This document shows, piece after piece, positions 1-6,712 of a DNA stretch of 9,557 nt. The translations under genes were made by a program, and so were the position numbers. The notes beneath the pieces were generated by a model. It worked only from the letters and a program-made list of their open reading frames with translations. It had not been told where the DNA came from and ran no database searches. Positions within the stretch are counted from its first letter, which is position 1, and each line of letters starts with the position of its first letter. Location: NCBI GenBank assembly GCA_905204385.1, contig CAJKZL010000082.1, forward strand, positions 1 to 9,557. The letters run 5' to 3'. Source of the DNA: an uncultured Odoribacter sp. (GTDB lineage: Bacteria > Bacteroidota > Bacteroidia > Bacteroidales > Marinifilaceae).

Positions 1-20
1 TCTCCCCGCCGCACAGGATG

Positions 21-392
21 CTAAGAACAAGCCTTGCATCCCGCTTCGCCCGGAGACAAAACAAATTCAAGGCTAATGTCCCGCTTCTGAAACTCCACCG
101 GAGCTTCATCGATCACCCTCGCACGAATGCCGAACGGATAATGATTTTTCAACCGGATGCTCACCGGATTATCCTCCCCATTGGCAAATTTCTCTCCGGT
201 CATACGCCGGGCTTCCACCGCCCCACCGAAACGGTAAAGCAATAGGACATCGGTAACTACAACCACCCCTCCCATAGCCAGCATCCAAACGACCCAACCC
301 CAAAGAACAGGAAAAAAATAAGCCATCAGTGAAGCAAAAATCCCGCCCCACAGTAACATAAAAAAACGCTGATGCAAATACAGTCCGCGCAT
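21..392 (-). CDS. DUF58 family protein, N-terminal part, cut by an in-frame TAG
   Basis: DUF58 proteins are membrane-anchored, usually followed by a VWA-like domain, and are encoded beside MoxR ATPases, with which they are thought to work. The visible part has a short basic N-terminus, two hydrophobic segments (about residues 10-30 and 33-53), then the start of the extramembrane domain, with NGEDNPVSIRLKNHYPF, VIDEAPVEFQKRD and LSPGEA all matching the family pattern. The frame stops at TAG (21-23). Reading on in the same frame to the window edge gives H-P-V-R-R-G-(E/D), which resembles the family's R-P-V-R-R-G-E stretch, so the stop appears to interrupt a normally longer gene (family about 400-450 residues). 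The ATG at 390-392 overlaps the MoxR stop by one base (TGATG); a GTG three bases upstream is the alternative start. The remainder lies outside the window. The family call is good; whether the gene is broken or the base is an error is open. Confidence 0.75.
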   Translation of the reverse strand: MRGLYLHQRFFMLLWGGIFASLMAYFFPVLWGWVVWMLAMGGVVVVTDVLLLYRFGGAVEARRMTGEKFANGEDNPVSIRLKNHYPFGIRARVIDEAPVEFQKRDISLEFVLSPGEAGCKACS

Positions 393-1366
393 CACCTCGG
401 TATTTCCACTTTAGCAATCAACTGGCCGATCAACTGATCGGTAGTCACCCCCTCCAATTCTTTTTCGGCCGAAAGCTGGATTCTATGGCGTAAAACAGGT
501 ACCGCCAGTCGCAAAATGTCATCGGGAACTACAAAATCGCGTCCCTGAAGAGCCGCAAAAGCCTTCGCCCCATTCATCAGGGCGATCGAAGCCCGCGGAG
601 AAGCTCCCAGATACAGCCACCCCGTATTCCGGGTAGTCCGGATAACATCTACAATAAAGGCTTTGATTTTTGCCTCCACCCGTACTCCTTTTACAACATC
701 TCTCAGCTCTTGCAAATCGTTCACCGATAAAACGGCATCCCATTCCTTCCAAGCTTCCATACTCCCCTGTTCGTGCAACTCCAAGACCTGTATTTCTTCT
801 TCCCTCTGGGGATAATCCACTTGAATGCGGAACATAAAGCGATCCAACTGCGCTTCCGGCAAGCGGTAAGTACCTTCATGCTCCACCGGATTCTGAGTCG
901 CCACCACCATAAAAGGAAAGGTCATCGGGTATTCGACCCCGTCATTGGTCACCTGGCGTTCCTCCATCACTTCAAACAAAGCCGATTGCGTCTTTGCCGG
1001 CGACCGGTTGATTTCGTCCACCAGTAAAATATTGGTAAATACCGGTCCCTTACGAAATTCGAACTTTCCTGTAGACGGTAAAAAAACCGAAGTGCCCAAC
1101 ACATCACTCGGCATAAGGTCGGGAGTGAACTGCAAGCGGCAAAACCCGGCTCCGATCAGTCGTGACAACGCCTTAGCCATCAAGGTCTTTGCGACTCCCG
1201 GGACTCCTTCGATGAGGACATGCCCGTCGGCCAGCAAGGCCGTGAGCAATAAATCCACCACCTCCTGCTGTCCTATAATCACCCGGGCCATTCGCTCGCG
1301 CAGCAACCGGATTTTTTCATCCATCACCGTAAAATCTATTCTCGATCCAAACTCTGTTTCCATCAT
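392..1366 (-). CDS. MoxR-family AAA+ ATPase
   Basis: A 324-residue cytoplasmic AAA+ ATPase of the MoxR (AAA_3) family, thought to act as a chaperone that matures or remodels partner proteins encoded next to it. Visible motifs in order: Walker A GVPGVAKT (54-61), Walker B ILLVDEIN (113-120), sensor 1 ATQNP (156-160), the EAQLDRF segment (171-177) and the sensor 2 stretch GASPRAS (254-260) in the C-terminal lid. Length is normal for the family and no key residue is missing. Two ATG codons stand in tandem at the start (1361-1366); either could be used. It lies 38 bases after the DUF4350 gene and overlaps the start of the DUF58 gene, the classic MoxR-DUF58 pairing. The specific subfamily and client cannot be told from sequence alone. 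Confidence 0.95.
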   Translation of the reverse strand: MMETEFGSRIDFTVMDEKIRLLRERMARVIIGQQEVVDLLLTALLADGHVLIEGVPGVAKTLMAKALSRLIGAGFCRLQFTPDLMPSDVLGTSVFLPSTGKFEFRKGPVFTNILLVDEINRSPAKTQSALFEVMEERQVTNDGVEYPMTFPFMVVATQNPVEHEGTYRLPEAQLDRFMFRIQVDYPQREEEIQVLELHEQGSMEAWKEWDAVLSVNDLQELRDVVKGVRVEAKIKAFIVDVIRTTRNTGWLYLGASPRASIALMNGAKAFAALQGRDFVVPDDILRLAVPVLRHRIQLSAEKELEGVTTDQLIGQLIAKVEIPR

Positions 1367-1404
1367 ATCGACAATCTTTATATCCTGTTATCCTATTTAT
1401 TCAT

Positions 1405-2583
1405 TCATTTTTTCAGCATATCACGCACAAAACGGTCCGTTCTCTCCATCAATCGCCTCAAATCGTCGGCCGTTACCTGCGGATTTTTCCGGATAGCCAC
1501 CATCATCTCCACTAGCAAACGGGTTTCTCCGACATCCATCCCCGACCGTCCGGCCAATAAGCCGATAAAGTTTTCATCCAGGCAATCGGTCGGCAAATAA
1601 TACTTTTCCCGGACCTCTGCCAAAAAGAAATCGACTTGTTTCCGGGCAATAACGGTATGATCTTTTTGTTTATAATACAACGAAGCGACCATAGAGATAA
1701 ATCCGAGCATTTTATTCTCGGGAGGAGGGATCACCGGAATGGGCCGCTGTTCCCGTTTCGCCTTAAAAAACATATACAGCAGGCCGCAGCCCAGCAAAAG
1801 GTAAAAAGCAAGCCGCAACGCCGGATAGCGCATAATCACTTGCAAGCGGCTGTTTCCTCCCCGCCTTCCCAGGCTTTGATAGGCATCCCATATGAGCTCC
1901 TTTTTACCTGTCCCAAGCCAGCTCAAAGCCTTGTAGTAATAATCCCCGTTCAGCGTGTCCAGCACCCACCGATTGGTAAAAGCCCGCGGATGAAGATTCA
2001 GGAAAATCTGTCCTTTCCCTAGGCGAACATTCAGGAAATCCGGCCGGTGTCCCGGTTCCTGCCTGCCCAGAACTTGCCCGGCGAAAGTATCCTGTAAAAC
2101 AAAATAACAACTCACCGGAGCAGCAAACGAATATGGCTTGTTCTCATATCCTGAAAATGTCAGATGAGTCACCGAATCCTTCATATCCCCTTCGACCGTT
2201 ATACCCAATCGCTTACAGAAATGGTCGGAGAGGGTTGTGGCAGCGATAAAAAGATCGTTCCCCTGCTCCACCCATTCCAGCAGCCGGCTTGTTCCCCATT
2301 TATCGGGCGAAAAAGCCCGGCCGATAAAAACATAAGCCCCGGCATCGCCGGCTTCCGGTCGGTTCAGCACTTCGGCAACCGAAAGGCGCGAAAGATAGAC
2401 CTCCGTACCCGGAAACAAAGATTCCAGGCTCCGATATACGATATCCGTGCCATAAGGCATCTTATCCCGGGGAGAATAAGTCTCCGTCCAATCGATAGGC
2501 TCGGGCTGTTTCGCCTCATACCAAGCGACGAGAAAAGTCAAAACAGCCAGACCTATTATCAGGATATAATTTTTTATCTTCAT
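1405..2583 (-). CDS. DUF4350 domain-containing membrane protein
   Basis: A 392-residue protein with an N-terminal membrane anchor (about residues 5-22), a large region predicted outside the membrane, a second transmembrane segment (about 256-273, FYLLLGCGLLYMFF) and a cytoplasmic C-terminal helical tail. The early stretch TYSPRDKMPYGTDIVYRSLESLFPG is what I associate with Bacteroidota DUF4350 proteins, whose central domain resembles a GATase/ThuA-like fold without an obvious catalytic site. Its ATG overlaps the stop of the DUF4129 gene by four bases (ATGA), which suggests coupled translation, and MoxR follows 38 bases downstream. Function is unknown; the context suggests a structural or scaffold part of a MoxR-linked envelope complex. 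The family name comes from recognition of the pattern and the neighbours, not from a profile search. Confidence 0.8.
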   Translation of the reverse strand: MKIKNYILIIGLAVLTFLVAWYEAKQPEPIDWTETYSPRDKMPYGTDIVYRSLESLFPGTEVYLSRLSVAEVLNRPEAGDAGAYVFIGRAFSPDKWGTSRLLEWVEQGNDLFIAATTLSDHFCKRLGITVEGDMKDSVTHLTFSGYENKPYSFAAPVSCYFVLQDTFAGQVLGRQEPGHRPDFLNVRLGKGQIFLNLHPRAFTNRWVLDTLNGDYYYKALSWLGTGKKELIWDAYQSLGRRGGNSRLQVIMRYPALRLAFYLLLGCGLLYMFFKAKREQRPIPVIPPPENKMLGFISMVASLYYKQKDHTVIARKQVDFFLAEVREKYYLPTDCLDENFIGLLAGRSGMDVGETRLLVEMMVAIRKNPQVTADDLRRLMERTDRFVRDMLKK

Positions 2584-3296
2584 CTCTTCTGCCCGATCTG
2601 TTGTTGAAACGATTGAAAATCCTCACATAACTCCCGGTACAAGGCTTCATCCACTGCAAATTCTCCATAACATACACAATCGAAGGCAGAAGTGAGCCGC
2701 CGGAATGCCGTTCTCAATTTCTCCTCCTTCAATTCGCAGCAATAGGATAAATTCGTCTTATGCACATTCCAGGAAATCAATTTTTCGCGGTCCAATAACC
2801 AAAGAATATACCGATAATGTATCCGCACCGCCAAGGCGAAATCCTTCCTTGCCTCCGCTTGCCCGATCAAAGCGGCATAGGATTCGGCATTCAACACTGT
2901 TCCCGCCAGAGCGTCTATCCCGGCAAGCACTTCCTTATCCCGAACCGGGACATACCGCCCTTGACTCAGCAGCAGGCGATAAAGCAAAAAAACGATCATC
3001 CCGCAGGCAATCACTATCGATAGCCAATAAATGACCCTTCCCCATTCCACGGCATAGTCTTTCAAAAAATGCCGGCCGAGCCAAAACTTAAACTTTTGCC
3101 ACCAACCCACAGCCTGCTGCCTCTCCCGGTAATCAAAAGCCCGGTCGTTGCGGAATTTTTGCAGGAAATCGTCTCCGGGAACCCGCAAGCGATACTCCGG
3201 CAGGCTATCCCCAACCGTTGGCCCGGACTCCGCCCGGCCCGCTAACGGGATAAACAACCCTAAAAACAATATCAGCATCACCCTGCTCCACCCCAT
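2580..3296 (-). CDS. DUF4129 domain-containing membrane protein
   Basis: A 238-residue protein with a signal peptide (hydrophobic stretch about 6-20, likely cleaved after AGRA), a short extracytoplasmic part with RNDRAFDY (49-56), one transmembrane helix (about 88-110) and a cytoplasmic C-terminal domain. That domain carries the DUF4129 pattern: ISWNVHKTN, then about 25 residues later FRRLTSAFDCVCYGEF, ending in an alpha-helical tail. DUF4129 domains are common beside MoxR/DUF58 genes and sometimes in transglutaminase-like proteins; no enzyme activity is known. The gene starts four bases after the upstream membrane-protein gene and overlaps the DUF4350 start by four bases, so all three are probably made from one transcript. 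The start is fixed by the signal peptide that follows the ATG. Confidence 0.82.
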   Translation of the reverse strand: MGWSRVMLILFLGLFIPLAGRAESGPTVGDSLPEYRLRVPGDDFLQKFRNDRAFDYRERQQAVGWWQKFKFWLGRHFLKDYAVEWGRVIYWLSIVIACGMIVFLLYRLLLSQGRYVPVRDKEVLAGIDALAGTVLNAESYAALIGQAEARKDFALAVRIHYRYILWLLDREKLISWNVHKTNLSYCCELKEEKLRTAFRRLTSAFDCVCYGEFAVDEALYRELCEDFQSFQQQIGQKR

Positions 3297-3300
3297 ACGC

Positions 3301-4149
3301 CTATGACTTTATCTCTTCTCCAATCCGGTCGATCTTACCCAGCAAAGTTTCATGCTCCTTCTTTTCCCAAAAACTGAAAAACCGAACAGATATTCCGGTC
3401 ACGGTGATGATCTGCAATACAAATTCCCCCACTCTGCCCAACGTCAGGGCAAAAGAACTCAAAAGCCGGTTAGGAACTTCCTGGGTAGCCGCAGCCTTGG
3501 CGATCAGGATGAACTGCGGTATGGAAAAAATAAGACTTAAGGCAAGGACAATGAAATGCAGGAGGATCACATACCCGAATAGCTCCCACCATCTTCCCCA
3601 AGTTAAACTCATCGAGCCGGAAATTCCCTGAAAAGCCGTCTTCCGCTGGAAAAAGATAAAACAACCGGTAAATGACAAAGCCACCAATAAATAAATACCG
3701 GGAAGCACGAAAAACATCGATCCCAAAACCACCAGCAGAAAACAAACGATTCCTCCCAGCAACATATTCCCGGAGTTTCGGAGCATCACCCTGCCGACTT
3801 CGCTCGCCTTCGGAGAAGTCTCATCTCCTTGCCGGTATTTATCCAGATATACGCGAATATAACCGAAACCGAACAATGCCATCCAGAAATAAAGTAAACA
3901 ATTGAAGAAAAAAGTGACAAGAGACCTTCCGACATCGGTTGTAGCATACCGGCTGTTTATGGAGAAAGAGAATATCTCTTCCGCATTGCGGACGACCGTC
4001 ACTTCAAGCAACGCTTCGGCAAGAAGCAATGGCAAAACCAATATACACAATGCTTTCAGTAAAGGCTTGATTTCCTGTTTGAGGAAAGAAAACGTCAGGG
4101 TGATAGAATCACCGAAATTCCACTCTTGATTCAAATTAATCTTTTCCAT
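3301..4149 (-). CDS. Multipass membrane protein of the MoxR operon, function unknown
   Basis: A 282-residue integral membrane protein with about six hydrophobic segments, roughly at residues 31-50, 78-100, 128-147, 149-168, 192-215 and a weaker one near 236-258. The motif FFVLPGIYLLVAL (about 146-158), followed by SGSMSLTWGRWWELFGY, resembles the membrane domain of glycerophosphodiester phosphodiesterases and YciC-like proteins, in which a short conserved helix follows a PG-containing turn; I see no catalytic domain. The C-terminus is charged and probably cytoplasmic. Its start overlaps the 3' end of the SpoIIM-family gene by 19 bases and it ends in TAG four bases before the DUF4129 gene. Homologues occupy the same slot in related clusters, but no function is known; a role in the membrane assembly served by MoxR is inference. 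Confidence 0.75.
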   Translation of the reverse strand: MEKINLNQEWNFGDSITLTFSFLKQEIKPLLKALCILVLPLLLAEALLEVTVVRNAEEIFSFSINSRYATTDVGRSLVTFFFNCLLYFWMALFGFGYIRVYLDKYRQGDETSPKASEVGRVMLRNSGNMLLGGIVCFLLVVLGSMFFVLPGIYLLVALSFTGCFIFFQRKTAFQGISGSMSLTWGRWWELFGYVILLHFIVLALSLIFSIPQFILIAKAAATQEVPNRLLSSFALTLGRVGEFVLQIITVTGISVRFFSFWEKKEHETLLGKIDRIGEEIKS

Positions 4150-4748
4150 TCGTTACTTGTTTTGACCGTATTTGCAAATCTATGCGACAACCGATAGGGA
4201 TAAAGGATAAAATATCCGATCACCCCTGCCAGCGAACACCCTATGACTATTCCTCCCAACACCGGATGAGCGTCGGCATGCCGGGTGACAAAGCTTTCGA
4301 TCAGGCCGGCAAGGATAAAAAAGGGAATCAATCCCATTATGATTTTCACTCCCTTCAAGGCACCCTGCCGGAAAGAATAAAGCCGGGGATAAGTACCCGG
4401 AAAAAGGAAACTGTTCCCCATGATCACGCCGGCAGCCCCGGCTATAAGGATCGAAGTGATCTCAAAAGTACCGTGAGCCCAGACGGACAAAGAAGAATGA
4501 AGCAGCAGATTGTATTTGTAAAAAAAACACTGGAAAGCTCCCAGCATAACCCCATTGACAAAAAGAATATACAAACTCCCTGCTGAAAATAAGATTCCCA
4601 AAGCAAAAGCGGAAAACGACACTTTGATATTATTGATCGTGATCTCGAAAAACATAGTCCATTCGTCCGAACTGTCGTAAACCCGCATAGGCTTGGCGGC
4701 TGTAATATTGTCCACCGTCTTGTTCACATACTCATCGCCTTGTATCAA
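4131..4748 (-). CDS. SpoIIM/DUF95-family membrane protein, C-terminal part after an internal stop
   Basis: This reading frame carries the multipass half of a stage II sporulation protein M-like (DUF95) protein. It begins with an extramembrane segment (GDEYVNKTVDNI) followed by about five hydrophobic segments (near 42-72, 97-112, 132-152, 162-183). The conserved WAHGTFE motif is at 90-96, with LFPGTYPRLYSFRQGALKGVKI and AGLIESFVTRH after it. The only start near the 5' end is TTG at 4746-4748; without it the first ATG is 20 codons in. The frame is identical to that of the piece upstream and only a TAA plus three sense codons (F-V-R) lie between. A purine-rich GGGAGGAA (4761-4768) sits before the TTG, so re-initiation is conceivable. 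In non-sporulating bacteria this family has no sporulation role; it belongs with the MoxR cluster. Confidence 0.75.
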   Translation of the reverse strand: MIQGDEYVNKTVDNITAAKPMRVYDSSDEWTMFFEITINNIKVSFSAFALGILFSAGSLYILFVNGVMLGAFQCFFYKYNLLLHSSLSVWAHGTFEITSILIAGAAGVIMGNSFLFPGTYPRLYSFRQGALKGVKIIMGLIPFFILAGLIESFVTRHADAHPVLGGIVIGCSLAGVIGYFILYPYRLSHRFANTVKTSNEWKRLI

Positions 4749-4757
4749 CCGGACAAA

Positions 4758-5111
4758 TTATTCCTCCCGGGCAGCGGATAAAATTCCGTTGAGAACGCAT
4801 AGCACGAAAAAAACAAAGACAAACCCCAAAGTGCGGCGTTCCCGGGCCAGCAACAACGGGAACTCACGCTTCCAGAAACTCAGCCAGGAGAATCGATGAA
4901 CCGGGGCCGAAGCAATATTGCTCTGATAGACGGCAACCAAACGGTTCAGATAACATTCCGTTTCGCTGCCAGGATAAAAAGTACGGGCATAGGCCAAATC
5001 ATCCGATAGTTCCACAAAACGGGCAGCCAGTTCTTCGGCATCCGTTTGCTGCAACCTCTCCATCTCTTTCCATCTGTCCCTATTCAGGGCTATAAATCGG
5101 GCTTCTTTCAT
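4758..5111 (-). CDS. SpoIIM/DUF95-family protein, N-terminal part ending at a premature TAA
   Basis: The first gene of the minus-strand operon. The 117 residues match the N-terminal domain of Bacteroidota SpoIIM-like proteins: MKEARFIALNRDRWKEMERL, then a helical stretch with ELSDDLAYARTFYPGSETECYLNRL, then SFWKREFPLLLARERR, and the first transmembrane helix (about 95-112). Family members continue straight into an EFVRLI-GD-YV-type stretch; here TAA (4758-4760) follows REE and the next codons read FVRLIQGDEYV. A lone product would have one membrane helix and lack the conserved HGTFE-containing core, so it is unlikely to work alone. The ATG (5109-5111) begins the family's usual N-terminus. Only 111 bases separate it from the divergent RDD gene, and the operon promoter must lie there. 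Confidence 0.75.
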   Translation of the reverse strand: MKEARFIALNRDRWKEMERLQQTDAEELAARFVELSDDLAYARTFYPGSETECYLNRLVAVYQSNIASAPVHRFSWLSFWKREFPLLLARERRTLGFVFVFFVLCVLNGILSAAREE

Positions 5112-5195
5112 ATATTCAGTTCGATGCCTAAAAATACAATTTTAATTATAATTACAGAATATTTCGGAATAAACATTCTTTCCGGCAAAAATTTA

Positions 5196-5203
5196 TAAGT
5201 TTG
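5196..5203 (+). promoter_or_regulatory. -7 promoter box of the RDD gene
   Basis: TAAGTTTG fits the Bacteroidota -7 consensus TAnnTTTG. It ends 19 bases before the ATG at 5223, so the leader would be very short. No clear TTTG is seen at the -33 position. Confidence 0.5.
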
Positions 5204-5222
5204 CACCAATAAACACAACAGA

Positions 5223-5933
5223 ATGGAAATTTCAATACTCACCGCCCAAAACGTCAACATCAGCTACAAGCCCGCAGGACTCGTCCCCCGCATCGGGGCT
5301 ACGCTGATCGATTACGTATTTCTGGGCGTACTTAGCGCCATTCTCTTCATTTTCTACCATAAACCGCCTTTTCTCAGGCACAACTACATCCCCCTGCTGA
5401 TCCTGTTGACGTTGATCGGATTATATCCTCTCTTCTGTGAATTTTTCTTTCAAGGCCGGACCCTCGGCAAATACCTGCTTCATACGCGGGTTGTGCGTTT
5501 AGACGGCCGGCCTCTGACCTTCTGGGACTGCCTGCTGCGTTGGGTACTCCGGATCGTCGACATCGGCATAGGCCTGGGCACCGTGGCCATCGTCAGCATC
5601 ATCGTGACCTCTAAAATGCAGCGGCTGGGCGATCTGGCCGCCAACACCACGGTGATCTCCGAGCAGAAAGAAGCCTCGCTCGACCCACTGTACGCACAGC
5701 CTCAAGAAGAAGAAAAAGAACATACCGTCACTTTCCCCCAAATCACCCTGCTCTCCGACCGCGATTTTTCGATCATCCGGGAAATCTACCTGACGGCGGA
5801 ACAAAACCAGGAATATCGCCTCCTGGAGCCTCTGGCCCAAAAAGTCAAGGACCTCACCGGTATCGAAACCCGCATGAGTAACCGGCTTTTTATCCAAACC
5901 ATCATCGCCGACTACATCCATTTAACCCGCTGA
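5223..5933 (+). CDS. RDD family membrane protein
   Basis: A 236-residue inner-membrane protein. The RDD domain spans about residues 15-148: R23 and D30 in LVPRIGATLIDYVFLG, membrane segments at about 29-46, 55-74 and 112-129, the GRTLGKYLLHTRVV loop (78-91) and QRLGDLAANTTVI (133-145) at the end. The remaining 90 residues are a charged cytoplasmic tail with the helical pattern DFSIIREIYLTA...NRLFIQTIIADYI, seen in Bacteroidota homologues next to SpoIIM-like genes. RDD proteins have been linked to transport or ion exchange in some bacteria, but this subtype has no known substrate. It is transcribed away from the MoxR operon, and the usual co-localisation suggests a related envelope role. The start is the ATG just downstream of a -7 box; the gene is complete. 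No clear terminator follows its TGA. Confidence 0.9.
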   Translation: MEISILTAQNVNISYKPAGLVPRIGATLIDYVFLGVLSAILFIFYHKPPFLRHNYIPLLILLTLIGLYPLFCEFFFQGRTLGKYLLHTRVVRLDGRPLTFWDCLLRWVLRIVDIGIGLGTVAIVSIIVTSKMQRLGDLAANTTVISEQKEASLDPLYAQPQEEEKEHTVTFPQITLLSDRDFSIIREIYLTAEQNQEYRLLEPLAQKVKDLTGIETRMSNRLFIQTIIADYIHLTR

Positions 5934-5998
5934 CTTCACCAGCTCCACCGGTTTCCGTCCTCAGGTAATTGACACTAAATGAATTCCATAATAGAATC

Positions 5999-6030
5999 TT
6001 TGGCGCTTTAATCGGTTTTTTCTATATTTG
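5999..6030 (+). promoter_or_regulatory. Promoter of efp
   Basis: TTTG at 5999-6002 and TATATTTG at 6023-6030 are separated by 20 bases, an almost ideal match to the Bacteroidota housekeeping promoter (-33 TTTG, -7 TAnnTTTG). Transcription would begin a few bases after 6030, leaving an A-rich leader of about 35-40 bases before the ATG at 6074. Confidence 0.75.
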
Positions 6031-6073
6031 CACTCTCAAATAAAAATACAAATCAAAAAAATTTACAGAATAA

Positions 6074-6640
6074 ATGGCAACAACAGCAGATTTCCGTAAC
6101 GGATTATGTATCGTATTCAAGGACGATTTATATACAATCGTACAGTTTCAGCACGTTAAACCCGGAAAAGGTCCCGCCTTCGTAAGAACCAAGCTGAGAA
6201 ACGTGAAAACCGGAAGAATGTTAGAAAACACCTTCACCTCAGGTGTCAAAATCGATACCGCCCGCATCGAAAGACGTCCTTATCAATTTTTGTACAAAGA
6301 GGGAGAAGACTATGTCATGATGCATACCGAGACTTTCGAACAGGTAAATATCCCTGAGGAGTTGATCAATGCTCCCCAATTCCTAAAAGAAGGAGATGCC
6401 GTGGAAATGGTGGTACATGCAGATACCGAAACCCCATTATATGTAGAATTGATGCCGAGCGTCGTATTGGAAGTGACTTACACCGAACCGGGACTCAAAG
6501 GCGACACCGCTTCTTCAACCGCCCTGAAACCCGCCGAAGTAGAAACCGGTGCAAAAGTAATGGTTCCGCTGTTTGTGGAAACCGGCGAAAAAATACGCGT
6601 CTCTACCGCCGACGGCTCCTACGTCGAAAGAGTACGTTAA
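6074..6640 (+). CDS. efp: Elongation factor P
   Basis: Elongation factor P binds the ribosome between the P and E sites and relieves stalling at proline stretches. The 188-residue length is standard and three domains are visible: an N-terminal KOW-like domain (about 1-63), a central OB domain (about 67-125) and a C-terminal OB domain (about 128-188). The tip loop reads [18 protein letters not shown]32 corresponds to the lysine (K34 in E. coli) that some bacteria modify. The C-terminal domain ends with the usual pattern of a [20 protein letters not shown] stretch. The gene has its own promoter and is followed by a strong hairpin, so it is probably monocistronic. No modification enzyme gene is visible nearby. 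The protein appears intact. Confidence 0.97.
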   Translation: MATTADFRNGLCIVFKDDLYTIVQFQHVKPGKGPAFVRTKLRNVKTGRMLENTFTSGVKIDTARIERRPYQFLYKEGEDYVMMHTETFEQVNIPEELINAPQFLKEGDAVEMVVHADTETPLYVELMPSVVLEVTYTEPGLKGDTASSTALKPAEVETGAKVMVPLFVETGEKIRVSTADGSYVERVR

Positions 6641-6651
6641 TCGTGTACAAC

Positions 6652-6696
6652 TATAAAAAAATAGGAACAGATCAAGTCTCTTCCTATTTTTTTATA
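6652..6696. terminator. Bidirectional terminator between efp and rnc
   Basis: The arms TATAAAAAAATAGGAA (6652-6667) and TTCCTATTTTTTTATA (6681-6696) are perfect 16-base complements. Past one C/C mismatch, AGA/TCT can extend the stem around a TCAAG loop. A tract of seven T follows the GC core on either strand, so the hairpin can end transcription of efp (plus) and of acpP-fabF-rnc (minus). It lies 12 bases after the efp stop and 17 bases beyond the rnc stop. Confidence 0.85.
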
Positions 6697-6712
6697 AACT
6701 CATTTGTCCTTC

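Larger units (their letters stand above)
4131..5111 (-). pseudogene. SpoIIM-like gene split by one in-frame TAA
   Basis: Taken together the two pieces make a frame of 327 codons, close to the family's usual length of about 320-330 residues, with codon 118 being TAA and no frameshift. One base change from GAA, CAA or AAA would produce it. It is either a recent nonsense mutation, a base-call error, or a gene now expressed as two polypeptides. Confidence 0.65.

Noticed and set aside
945..1496. Plus-strand open frame of 183 codons opposite the MoxR gene
   Set aside because: It lies antisense to a clear AAA+ gene, is rich in serine, proline and arginine, and resembles no family; it is a shadow of the coding strand.
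2164..2607. Plus-strand open frame of 147 codons opposite the DUF4350 gene
   Set aside because: Antisense to a well-supported gene whose frame has start, overlap and membrane features; no domain or promoter supports the plus-strand frame.
4758..4760. Stop codon reassignment as an explanation for the internal TAA and the TAG at 21-23
   Set aside because: TAA, TAG and TGA all end intact genes in this window (TAA in efp, acpP, fabF and rnc; TAG in the membrane protein at 3301; TGA in MoxR and RDD), so the code looks standard.
4131..5111. Evidence that the organism forms spores
   Set aside because: SpoIIM-like proteins of this type occur in many non-sporulating Bacteroidota beside MoxR genes; no other sporulation gene is present.
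5934..5998. Terminator or small gene after the RDD gene
   Set aside because: Only short palindromes (ACCGGT, GAATTC) are present, with no stem followed by a T tract and no supported frame.
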